Shown here piece after piece: positions 34,165 through 42,375 of a DNA stretch of 64,000 nt; the first letter of the stretch is position 1; each line of letters begins with the position of its first letter. The notes below the pieces were generated by a model that ran no database searches, was not told the origin of the DNA, and was given only the letters and a program-made list of their open reading frames with translations. The stretch is from the NCBI GenBank assembly GCA_020850595.1, contig JADZEK010000049.1, positions 23,506-87,505 on the forward strand, read 5' to 3'. The translations under genes were made by a program, and so were the position numbers. The DNA comes from Anaerolineales bacterium (GTDB taxonomy: Bacteria > Chloroflexota > Anaerolineae > Anaerolineales > UBA6663).

Positions 34165-35342
34165 AGGCGACTTCCTGCAGCGATAAGTTGTGATGGTTGG
34201 ATGCGCAACATAGCCGATGGTTCCAAAAGGGTGGCGCGGATGTCGGCGGCAGTGAGCATGCCGTACAGATGCTCGCCGTCCAGCACGGGCAGCGCGGCCT
34301 GAGCGTCGTCGCCCAAATCCTGCTGGGCGCTCCACAGGTCGGCGTTGGCGTCGAGCCAGCCGTCGGGCGGCAGCATCCTCTCGGCCACTGTGACGGCCGG
34401 CGCCTTGGGCCGGGCCAGCGCCTCAGCCACCGCCTGCCGGGGCAGCAGCCCAACCATGCGCCCCTGGTCCACCACGGGCAGCAGCGGCAAGTGCGCCGCG
34501 GCCTGCAGCGCGGCGGCCAGGGCCGGCGTCAGCGCGTCGCCGGGGGCCAGGGTGAGCGTGGGCTGTGGCACGGCGGCGCGCACTGGTAAACTCAGCAAGA
34601 CCTGCCGCTGGCGCTCGAACATATCCTCAGCGCTGGCGCCCAGGATGGCGGTAATGCCCATGAGCAGCACCGTGAGCATGGCCCCGCTGCCGAAGCGCCG
34701 CGCCAGCGCCGCGCCGACCAACAGGCCGCCCAGCCCCAGCGCCCAGCCCAACACGGCCACCGCGCGCGTCGCGCGCGAGCGCCGCACCACCAGCGCCAAC
34801 AGGCTGCGCAGCACCCGTGCACCGTCGAAGGGGAACGCCGGCGCCAGGTTGAAGACAAACAGGCCCAGGTTGGTCAGCGCCAGCATTATCAGCCCGTAAG
34901 GGATGGCTGGGCCGCCACGCAGCAAGACCAGGCGAAGCTCGAACTCCGGGGCGCTGCGAATGGGGTTGGCGCTGAAATAAATGCCGGCCAGGGCGGCGCA
35001 CACGAGGCCCAGCCCCAGGTTGACCACCGGCCCGGCCAGGGCAATGCGGAGTTCATCGCGCGGCCGCTCAGGCAGCTTACCCAGCAAAGCCAGCCCGCCA
35101 AACGGCAGCAGCCAGATGCGCCGCACCGGGAAGCCTAATGCCTGCGCCTGCACCGTGTGGGCCGCCTCGTGCACCAGGATGCTGCCAAACCCGGCCACCA
35201 GCAGGCCCGCGGCGGCCGCCAGTCCGCCCCACCCGTCGCGTGCCCACCCGCTGTAAGCGACCCAGGCCAGCAGCCCGCCCAGCAGCCAGTGGGCTTCTAC
35301 CGGCGCCCCGTTGACGCGGCCCAGCCGCACTGACCAGCGCAT
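34161..35342 (-). CDS. Site-2-protease-like M50 metalloprotease with CBS domains
   Basis: This protein of about 393 residues is polytopic. It has the zinc motif HEAAH (His58, Glu59, His62 from this start) in a transmembrane segment and the second ligand region NLAPAFPFDGARVL (Asp173). Two CBS-like domains make up the C-terminal 150 residues. CBS domains often bind adenine nucleotides, so cleavage may respond to energy state. It cleaves membrane-embedded substrates, typically anti-sigma factors. The GTG one codon upstream is also possible. Its last bases overlap the aminotransferase start. Confidence 0.9.
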   Translation of the reverse strand: MRWSVRLGRVNGAPVEAHWLLGGLLAWVAYSGWARDGWGGLAAAAGLLVAGFGSILVHEAAHTVQAQALGFPVRRIWLLPFGGLALLGKLPERPRDELRIALAGPVVNLGLGLVCAALAGIYFSANPIRSAPEFELRLVLLRGGPAIPYGLIMLALTNLGLFVFNLAPAFPFDGARVLRSLLALVVRRSRATRAVAVLGWALGLGGLLVGAALARRFGSGAMLTVLLMGITAILGASAEDMFERQRQVLLSLPVRAAVPQPTLTLAPGDALTPALAAALQAAAHLPLLPVVDQGRMVGLLPRQAVAEALARPKAPAVTVAERMLPPDGWLDANADLWSAQQDLGDDAQAALPVLDGEHLYGMLTAADIRATLLEPSAMLRIQPSQLIAAGSRL

Positions 35343-35430
35343 CACCGTTGTTCACCCTCGGAAATGCCGTGCATTTCTGCCAGTATATCACGGCGGCCCA
35401 GCCCAAGCCGCCGGGCGCGGGCCAATCACC

Positions 35431-35756
35431 GGGCAATGGCATCCAAATGGCGCTTGGGACCGATTAGCCCCATTTTGCCTGTCATTCCGAAGTACCCATG
35501 GCGCCCTGCGCCGGCCCCCCATGGCCGAAACTAGCTTGCCCTAACCCATCCGCTGGAAGTGTAGGGTCGCTCAATCGAGCGGCCGCCGCCGGCTATCATA
35601 TGAGTTTAGTTTCTGAGCAACCCGGCCTCAGGTTGGTCATCCTGGCGTGGCCTTGTGGCCGGTGGCGCGCAGCGTCCCGGGTAATGATAGCGAGCGGCCA
35701 ATTCCTGAGCCACTCTCGGCACTCTCTCAGTGAACGAAATTAGGATGCAATTGCCC
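35431..35756. mobile_element. Short TIR element, copy C (326 bp, different middle)
   Basis: Left end GGGCAATGGCATC and right end GATGCAATTGCCC match the other copies. CGGGCCAATC lies on both sides (35418-35427 and 35757-35766), a possible 10-bp target duplication. The middle (about 35533-35603) does not match copies A and B, but the right part from TTTAGTTTCTGAGCAACCC onward does. Confidence 0.7.
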
Positions 35757-35812
35757 CGGGCCAATCCGCAGGCGCGATCCATTGCGCGGCGCAGGCGGGC
35801 CGCTAGCGGCCG

Positions 35813-37492
35813 CTAACTCGGCCTGGGCCGCCCCTCGGCCGCGCAATGGCGGCAGTCAAAACGCTCAGCCGCTACGATGGCCTGATCGGCGCTCCAGAAG
35901 AAGTGACTGTCCCCAATCGCCTCGCGCAACCCGCCGCGCTCCAACATGCGCCGCACTGCCTCACTCGCGCCGGCGACCATCAGCCGGCCGCCCTTGTGCG
36001 TCAGCCTCTCGTGCAGCGCCAGCATGACTTGCAGCCCAGAGGTGTCCACCAGCGGCACCCCGCGCATCGAGAGGATCAGCGCGTGCGTGTCGCCTAGCTT
36101 CGCGAAGGCTTCATTGAACGCGCCGGTGGCGGCGAAGAACAGCGGGCCGGTCAGGTAGGCCACCTGCACGTGTCGGCAGCGTCCGGCCGTCTCAATGCCG
36201 CGCTGGCGCAGCCGCTCCACATCCACCACCTGCACGTCCACGCTCAGGCTGGCAATCTGGTTCAGAAACACCGCGCCCGACAAGAACGCGCCGATGACGA
36301 TGGCCTGCGTCAGGTCGAGCGTGATCGTCGCCAGCAGCGTGATCGCAAACGTCACCATGGCTGTCTTGAAGCGCCGCCCGAAAATGTAGCCAATCGCCTC
36401 CCACTCATTCATCCGCCAGGCCGTTACCATCAGCACGCCCGCCAGCGCCGCCAGTGGGATGCGCGACATCACCGGGGCCAGGATGAACATGCTTGCCAGC
36501 AGCGCCAGGGCATGGATGACGCTCACCAGTCGCGTCTGCCCGCCGCTCCGGATGCCCACGCTGGTGCGCGCGATGGCGGCCGTCGCCGGCACCCCGCCGA
36601 AAAACGGGATCAGCACGTTGCCCAGGCCCTGCGCCACCAATTCCTGGTTGGCCTGTAGGCGGATGCCCGTCATGTTGCTGGCGACTGCTCCGCACAGCAA
36701 GCTTTCCACCGCGCCCAGGGCCGTGATCGTCAGCGTCGGCGCGATGAACTCCGTCAGCCGGTCCCACGGTATGCCCGAAAGCGCCAGCCGATCAGCCAGC
36801 AGCAGCGTCCGCGGGATATCGCCGATGGCGGCGACTGGCCAGCCGGTGACGACCGCCAGCAGCGTGGCGAGGATAATACCCAGCAGGGAGGCCGGGAAGC
36901 GCCCCGCCCAGCGCTTCGGCCACACCGCCATCGTTACCACGACCAGCAGCCCTACCCCCACGGCCTGCCAGTTCGGCGTGAAACCGCCGCGCGCATACCC
37001 CAGCAGTTTGAGCGCCGCCGACTCCGTCGCCGGGGTCGTCACGCCGAGCAAGTTGTCAATCTGCCCGATGAAGATGATCAGCGCGATGCCGGAAGTAAAG
37101 CCGCTGATGACGGGCGCCGGGATGAAAGCGATGAAGCGCCCCAGCCGCAGTAAGCCGATGACCAGCAGCAGTGCGCCGGCCAGCGCGCCCGCCACCCATA
37201 CGCCGGTCAGGCCGTACTTGCCCGCCAGCACGATCAGCACCGCGCTCATCGCGCCCGTCGGCCCCGAAATCTGGTACGGCGCGCCCGACAGCCCCCCGAT
37301 GACCAACCCGGCCAAGATCGCCGTCACCAGCCCCGCGCTGGCCGTTGCGCCGGAGGCCACCCCGAACGCCAGCGCCAGGGGCAGCGCAACCGCGGCCACC
37401 GTTAGGCCGGCCAGCACGTCTTGGCGGAACTTGGCGGAGTTGTAGCCGTGAAACTCGTCGCGCAGCAAGCGCAGAAAACTGCGGTGAGGCAT
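35813..37492 (-). CDS. SulP-family anion transporter with STAS domain
   Basis: This 559-residue protein has about 11-12 transmembrane segments with the SulP patterns SGPTGAMSAVLIVLAG near residue 76 and GGVPATAAIARTSVGIRSGG near 300. A cytoplasmic STAS domain (about 445-540) carries DTSGLQVMLALHERL. Such proteins move sulfate, bicarbonate or other anions, and the STAS domain regulates them. ATG 37492 follows GGGAGGG; the frame could be nine residues longer. The promoter lies at 37591. Confidence 0.92.
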   Translation of the reverse strand: MPHRSFLRLLRDEFHGYNSAKFRQDVLAGLTVAAVALPLALAFGVASGATASAGLVTAILAGLVIGGLSGAPYQISGPTGAMSAVLIVLAGKYGLTGVWVAGALAGALLLVIGLLRLGRFIAFIPAPVISGFTSGIALIIFIGQIDNLLGVTTPATESAALKLLGYARGGFTPNWQAVGVGLLVVVTMAVWPKRWAGRFPASLLGIILATLLAVVTGWPVAAIGDIPRTLLLADRLALSGIPWDRLTEFIAPTLTITALGAVESLLCGAVASNMTGIRLQANQELVAQGLGNVLIPFFGGVPATAAIARTSVGIRSGGQTRLVSVIHALALLASMFILAPVMSRIPLAALAGVLMVTAWRMNEWEAIGYIFGRRFKTAMVTFAITLLATITLDLTQAIVIGAFLSGAVFLNQIASLSVDVQVVDVERLRQRGIETAGRCRHVQVAYLTGPLFFAATGAFNEAFAKLGDTHALILSMRGVPLVDTSGLQVMLALHERLTHKGGRLMVAGASEAVRRMLERGGLREAIGDSHFFWSADQAIVAAERFDCRHCAAEGRPRPS

Positions 37493-37590
37493 GGCGCCCT
37501 CCCAGGCGTGACTCCCCAAAGCGTTGCCGGTCCAGAGCGACGAACAACGCCGGTGGGGATGGATCGAATTAATCGCTAAGGTGCGCCATG

Positions 37591-37596
37591 ATTATA
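37591..37596 (-). promoter_or_regulatory. -10 of the SulP transporter gene
   Basis: ATTATA on the plus strand reads TATAAT on the minus strand, placing the transcription start near 37584. It lies back to back with the mutS promoter. Confidence 0.5.
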
Positions 37597-37611
37597 CGCC
37601 CGCCTCTGCCC

Positions 37612-37640
37612 TTGCATCCATGCCGCCAACCTACTAGAAT
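37612..37640 (+). promoter_or_regulatory. mutS promoter
   Basis: TTGCAT (37612-37617) and TAGAAT (37635-37640) have a 17-bp spacer. Transcription would start near 37647, only about 3 bases from the ATG, so translation would be almost leaderless. Confidence 0.6.
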
Positions 37641-37649
37641 GCCCGAGCG

Positions 37650-40286
37650 ATGTCGTCCACCGATGAAGTGCCCTTCCGCCGCCAATACCTGGAAGCCAAG
37701 CGCCAACACCCCGGCGCGATCATGCTCTTTCGCATGGGCGATTTCTACGAGACCTTCGACGGCGACGCTGAGCTTGTGGCCCGCGAGCTCGACCTCATCC
37801 TCACTCGCAAGGCCGCCGGCAAGCAGGGCTACGTGCCCATGGCCGGCCTCCCCCACCATGCCGCTGAGAGCTACATCGCGCGCCTGATCGCCAAGGGCTA
37901 CCACGTCGCCATCTGCGAGCAGACCAGCACCGAAGCCGTTAAGGGCCTGTTCAAGCGCGAGGTCGTGCGCGTTGTCACGCCCGGCACCGTCGTCGAGCCG
38001 GGCATGCTCGACGCCCAGCGCAACAACTACCTTGCCGCGGTGGTATTCTCCCCAACCGCCGATCGCGCGGCCGTCGCCCACGCCGACATCACCACTGGCG
38101 AATTCGCGGTGACGCAGCTCTCCGGCGGCGACACGCCCGCCGCCGTGCGCCACGAGCTGCTGCGCCTGCGCCCCGCCGAACTGCTGCTGCCCGACGGCAG
38201 CCAGCCGTCCGCCGCCCTCGAGGCTGTGCCCGCGCCGCGTACGCCGCTGGCGGCCTGGAAGTTTGACGGCGGTCAGGCGCGCAACCTCCTCCTGGATCAC
38301 TTCAAGGTGGAAACGCTGGCTGCTTTCGGGCTGGACGGCTCGCCGCTCATGGCCGGCGCTTGCGGGGCGATCTTGGCTTATGTCAAGGACACGCAGCCCG
38401 CCGCCCTAACTTTGCTCAGCAGCCTGCGCACCTACGCCCTTGACGACTACATGACGCTCGATGCGGCCACGCGCCGCAACCTGGAGCTGACCGAGACCCT
38501 GCGCGGCGGACAGGTCAAGGGTTCGCTGCTGGGCGTCCTCGACCAGACCATCACCGCCATGGGCGCGCGTCTCCTGCGTCTGTGGGTCACGCAACCGCTG
38601 CTCGACCGAACCCGCATCGAAGCGCGCCTCGACCAGGTGGCCGCCTTTCACGCCGAGGGCCTGGCCCGCGCCGAGACGCGCGCGCTCCTCAAGCCGCTGG
38701 CCGACCTAGAACGCATTACCAATCGCGTCGTGGGCGGCTCAGCCCATCCGCGCGATCTCGTCGCGCTGCGCGCTACGCTGGCGGCCGTGCCCGCCATAGC
38801 CGAGCGCCTGCGCGCCGCGGCGGCCGCCGCCGCCGGCGGTCCCGGCGCTGCCCTGGCCGGCCCGGCGGGCGCCATAGACCCGTGCGAACCCGTCCACGAC
38901 CTGCTGGCCCGCGCCATCGCCGATGACCCGCCCGCCGTGCTCGCGCGCCCCGGCATCATTCGCCCCGGCTACTCGGCCGAACTGGATGGCATTCAAGCGG
39001 CCGCGCGCCATGCCCGCGAGTGGATCGCCGGGCTGGAGAAAGTAGAGCGCGAGCGCACCGGCCTCCGCGGCCTCAAGGTCAGCTACAACAAAGTCTTCGG
39101 CTACTACCTCGAGCTTAGCCGTGGCCAGAGTGATCAGGCGCCCGAAAACTACATTCGCAAGCAGACGCTGGTCAACGCCGAGCGCTACATCACCCCCGAG
39201 CTGAAAGAATACGAGACGCTGGTGCTGAATGCCGACGAGCGCATCCTCGAAATCGAGACGCGCCTCTTCCGCGAAATCTGCGGCGAGATCAGCCGGCATG
39301 TCGCCGCGCTCCTGGCGACCGCGCGCGCCTTGGCCCAGCTCGATGTGGCCGCTGGTCTGGCGGAGGTCGCCGGCCGCCAGGCCTACGTGCGCCCTGTCTT
39401 CACCGCCGGCGGCGAATACACGGTGCGCGGCGGGCGGCACCCGGTAGTGGAACAATATCTGCCCGAGGCCGAGCGCTTCGTGCCCAACGATATCGTCTTC
39501 GAGCCGGGCGAGTGTGTGCGCGTCATCACCGGCCCAAACATGGCCGGCAAGAGCACTTACCTCCGCCAGGCCGCTATCATCACCCTCATGGCCCAAATGG
39601 GCAGCTTCGTGCCGGCCGCTTCGGCGCGGTTGGGCCTCGTTGATCGCATCTTCACTCGCATCGGCGCGCAGGACGAAATCCACGCCGGGCAGTCCACCTT
39701 CATGGTCGAAATGGTCGAGACGGCCAACATCCTGCATCACGCCACGCCCCACAGCCTGCTGGTGCTCGATGAAATCGGCCGCGGCACCAGCACCTACGAC
39801 GGCCTGTCGCTAGCCTGGGCCATCGTCGAATACCTGCACAACCACCCGCGCTTGCGCGCCAAGACGCTGTTCGCCACCCACTACCATGAGCTGACCGACC
39901 TGGCCACGCTGCTGCCCGGGGTGCGCAATTACAACGTGGCCGTGGCCGAAGACGGCGCGACTGACCGGGTGATCTTTCTGCACCGCATCGTCCCCGGCGG
40001 CGCCGATCGCTCCTATGGCATCCATGTGGCCCACCTGGCCGGGTTGCCGCGTCCCGTGGTCAATCGCGCCCAAGAGATCATGGCGCAGCTTGAGGCCGGC
40101 AGCGGCCGCGCCGCGCACCTGCCGCCCCCCGCCGGCGAGGCCGCCCCGCCCGCCCAGCAGATGGCGCTCTTTGCGGCGGACAATCCGCTGCTCGACGAAC
40201 TGCGCGCGCTGGATGCCAATACCATGACGCCGGTGGAAGCCCTGAACAAGCTTTTCGAGTGGCAGGCGCGTTTCAAGCAAACGTGA
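37650..40286 (+). CDS. mutS: DNA mismatch repair protein MutS
   Basis: This 878-residue protein is full-length MutS1. The mismatch-binding Phe-x-Glu lies at residues 32-34 (GDFYETF). Connector and lever regions follow. The ATPase has Walker A GPNMAGKST at about 628-636, a Walker B (LLVLDEIGRGTSTYDG) and the helix that ends TLFATHYHEL. The C-terminus has the usual TPVEALNKLFEWQ dimer segment. It recognises base mismatches and short loops. No mutL is seen in the window. A nucleotidyltransferase-like gene starts 5 bp after the stop. Confidence 0.97.
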   Translation: MSSTDEVPFRRQYLEAKRQHPGAIMLFRMGDFYETFDGDAELVARELDLILTRKAAGKQGYVPMAGLPHHAAESYIARLIAKGYHVAICEQTSTEAVKGLFKREVVRVVTPGTVVEPGMLDAQRNNYLAAVVFSPTADRAAVAHADITTGEFAVTQLSGGDTPAAVRHELLRLRPAELLLPDGSQPSAALEAVPAPRTPLAAWKFDGGQARNLLLDHFKVETLAAFGLDGSPLMAGACGAILAYVKDTQPAALTLLSSLRTYALDDYMTLDAATRRNLELTETLRGGQVKGSLLGVLDQTITAMGARLLRLWVTQPLLDRTRIEARLDQVAAFHAEGLARAETRALLKPLADLERITNRVVGGSAHPRDLVALRATLAAVPAIAERLRAAAAAAAGGPGAALAGPAGAIDPCEPVHDLLARAIADDPPAVLARPGIIRPGYSAELDGIQAAARHAREWIAGLEKVERERTGLRGLKVSYNKVFGYYLELSRGQSDQAPENYIRKQTLVNAERYITPELKEYETLVLNADERILEIETRLFREICGEISRHVAALLATARALAQLDVAAGLAEVAGRQAYVRPVFTAGGEYTVRGGRHPVVEQYLPEAERFVPNDIVFEPGECVRVITGPNMAGKSTYLRQAAIITLMAQMGSFVPAASARLGLVDRIFTRIGAQDEIHAGQSTFMVEMVETANILHHATPHSLLVLDEIGRGTSTYDGLSLAWAIVEYLHNHPRLRAKTLFATHYHELTDLATLLPGVRNYNVAVAEDGATDRVIFLHRIVPGGADRSYGIHVAHLAGLPRPVVNRAQEIMAQLEAGSGRAAHLPPPAGEAAPPAQQMALFAADNPLLDELRALDANTMTPVEALNKLFEWQARFKQT

Positions 40287-40290
40287 AGCC

Positions 40291-41616
40291 ATGACCGACC
40301 CCGCGTCGTTGGAGGCCGCCCGCGCCGCCGCCGTCCGGGTGGGCGTGGAGTTCGACGCCGCCCACGCCCGCCAGTGGCTGCTGGCCGTCTCCGCCGCCGA
40401 CCGGGCGCAGGGCTGGGCGCAGGACGCGCAAACCGGCGCGTTTGGCAGCCACATCGCCCTGGCCGACTTCGACGCCGCCGACCTGGACTACTTCCGGCGC
40501 TTGGCGCAGCGCGTGCGGCTGGAGCGCCACCCCGCCGTCGAGAGTGCCATCGCCATTGCGGGCAGCGCGGCTCAGGGCCAGATCCAGCTTTTTCCTGGCG
40601 ACATAGATTTCTTTGAGCGCGTCCACCTCCACGCCGCAACCGAGGCCGCCGCCCGTGACCGGCTGCGCGAGTTGGTGCGTGCCACCGCCCTCCGCGCCAT
40701 GGCCGAGCCTGACCTCGTGTTGATCGAGGCCAACCTGGGCGTCTACCCTTGGCCCGTTACGCGCGCGGGCGCGCACTATGCTGCCGGCGACTCAATCCTC
40801 TGGGCGCCCGACGAAGTGCTCGCCGGCAAACTCGCAGCGCCGGACGAAACCGGCGGGATGCGCACACTCACCTGGGACTCCGTTCAGGCGGGCGTGGGCT
40901 GGAGCTACCTGGGCTGGATTGCGGCCGACCGCGCCGCCGGGCGCATCGCCCTCGTGGGCCTGATGCTCGACGCCACCTGGGAAGCCCCCGATGGTTCGGT
41001 CACGCCGCTCGATGGAACGGTGGACGCCTTTGTCCAGGAGGTCTACCTGGAGGCCGAGGCGCTGCCCCTCTTCACGCGCCTGGTGCGGCACGTGGACAAG
41101 GACGCTGCCTCGCTCTACGTCAGCGCCATGCGCGGGCAGGTAGAGTACTACACGCGCCACGCGGCCGCTTACTGCAAGGCCACCAAGCGCCTGTACAACC
41201 TGTTTCGCCTGACCGATGAACTGGAGGCCGCCGCCTACCTGCGCGAGTTGTTTGATGAGCCTGGCGCTGGGCTATACCAGGTGGACGGCTTACTTGAAGC
41301 CGTCTACTACGCTCATGATCCAACTTCAGGGATAGACCGGGCCACCGTGGTGAAACAGTTGGACCATGTGCGGCAGGTCGTGGCCGCGGCGACCGATGGA
41401 GCCGAGGAGCGCGAGCTTTTGGCCGCCCTCCGGCTTCTGCGCGACCGCGTGCGGCCCGAGATGGATGCCGGCGCTGATTGGGACGCCGAGCTGCGCGCCG
41501 TTCAGCGCAAGTGTCGTGCCCTGGTCAATGAGTACTTTCGCGCCCGGTTGCTCGGCTTGCCGCGCATCGCGGCCTATTTGGCCCAGGTGGGTTCAGCGAG
41601 CGCCGCCGGGCCTTAA
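40291..41616 (+). CDS. Nucleotidyltransferase-like protein of unknown family
   Basis: This 441-residue protein is not placed in a named family. Near residues 88-106 it has AIAGSAAQGQIQLFPGDIDF, a pattern like the GS...G...SDID core of nucleotidyltransferases. Gly91-Ser92 and Asp104-Asp106 sit in the usual places, and a further acidic residue lies in LVLIEANLGVY about 40 residues later. The C-terminal half is helical. The ATG is 5 bp after the mutS stop, so the two are very probably co-transcribed, which raises the possibility of a role connected with DNA or nucleotide turnover. Confidence 0.6.
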   Translation: MTDPASLEAARAAAVRVGVEFDAAHARQWLLAVSAADRAQGWAQDAQTGAFGSHIALADFDAADLDYFRRLAQRVRLERHPAVESAIAIAGSAAQGQIQLFPGDIDFFERVHLHAATEAAARDRLRELVRATALRAMAEPDLVLIEANLGVYPWPVTRAGAHYAAGDSILWAPDEVLAGKLAAPDETGGMRTLTWDSVQAGVGWSYLGWIAADRAAGRIALVGLMLDATWEAPDGSVTPLDGTVDAFVQEVYLEAEALPLFTRLVRHVDKDAASLYVSAMRGQVEYYTRHAAAYCKATKRLYNLFRLTDELEAAAYLRELFDEPGAGLYQVDGLLEAVYYAHDPTSGIDRATVVKQLDHVRQVVAAATDGAEERELLAALRLLRDRVRPEMDAGADWDAELRAVQRKCRALVNEYFRARLLGLPRIAAYLAQVGSASAAGP

Positions 41617-41651
41617 CGGTCAGCGTCATTCGCGCGGCCGAGTGTCTCCGT

Positions 41652-41675
41652 CGGCGGGCGCTCAGGCGCTCGCCG
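41652..41675. terminator. Hairpin between convergent genes
   Basis: A 10-bp stem with one G-U pair (41652-41661 with 41666-41675) closes a TCAG loop. There is no T-run, but it lies between convergent genes. The rest of 41617-41812 has no convincing gene. Confidence 0.45.
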
Positions 41676-41812
41676 GCCGCTCGGGCCACGTCATGGCCGT
41701 CACCGCCGCGCCGCCGCGCCGGTTCCAGGGCCTCCGCGTTGGCCGTCTCGAAATCATCCGCAGCCACGCCGCCTCGCGCCTCGTCCCGATTGACTTGGCG
41801 GCGGAAGCGTAG

Positions 41813-42373
41813 TTAGGGCTTGGCGCGCTGGTAGGCTTCCGCCAGGCGGCACAGCGCCTCGGTCACACTCGCGATGGACTGCGGCCGGCACAGCACCTGC
41901 CCCGCGTTGTAGTCGCCCCCGAACACCGGCACCCCCACAAAGCAGATCCGCGGACAGACCTGCTTGTAGACCTCCACCTCGTCCACGTCCGAGAGCGGGT
42001 CGGGGCAGCCTTCATAGAGATCGTAAGCCAGGCCGCCCAAGGCCTCGCGCACGAAGGCCCGCATCGCCGCCGCCTTGCACTTTTCTATGGTGAAGTCGTT
42101 GTCGGTCTCCGCGCCGCTCACGTCCACCACCAGCACCGTGTCGTCGGGGGAGAGCGTCTCCAGCACATCGTACGCGCCCGCGAAGTCAGTCTCTTCGCCG
42201 TAAGTCAGCTCAATCCGTACGTGTCCGCCCGCCAGCCGCCCGGAGAAGTACGCCTGCATCACCGCCTGCACCCCGGCGAAGTTGTCCAGGTGGCCCTGTA
42301 TGATTCCGTCAGCGCGATGCGTGAGTGAGTGGGCCTGAAAGCCCGTATCAGCATGGCACGAGATGACCAGCAT
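41813..42373 (-). CDS. Small zinc-peptidase-like protein (M20/M28/M42-like)
   Basis: This 186-residue protein contains the order of metal-binding motifs of co-catalytic zinc peptidases: a His-x-Asp near the start (SCHADTGF), then GHLDNFAGV, then a Glu-Glu pair in YGEETDFAGAYDV and an Asp in VVDVSG. These fit the M20/M28/M42 active site. It is shorter than usual and lacks the separate dimerisation or lid domain of full-length aminopeptidases, so it may be minimal or changed. It starts 2 bp after the deaminase-CYTH stop and is probably co-transcribed with it. Confidence 0.6.
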   Translation of the reverse strand: MLVISCHADTGFQAHSLTHRADGIIQGHLDNFAGVQAVMQAYFSGRLAGGHVRIELTYGEETDFAGAYDVLETLSPDDTVLVVDVSGAETDNDFTIEKCKAAAMRAFVREALGGLAYDLYEGCPDPLSDVDEVEVYKQVCPRICFVGVPVFGGDYNAGQVLCRPQSIASVTEALCRLAEAYQRAKP

Positions 42374-42375
42374 AG

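Noticed and set aside
41366..41812. 148-residue plus-strand open frame at the end of the nucleotidyltransferase-like gene
   Set aside because: Most of it lies inside another frame; it has no ribosome site or recognisable domain.
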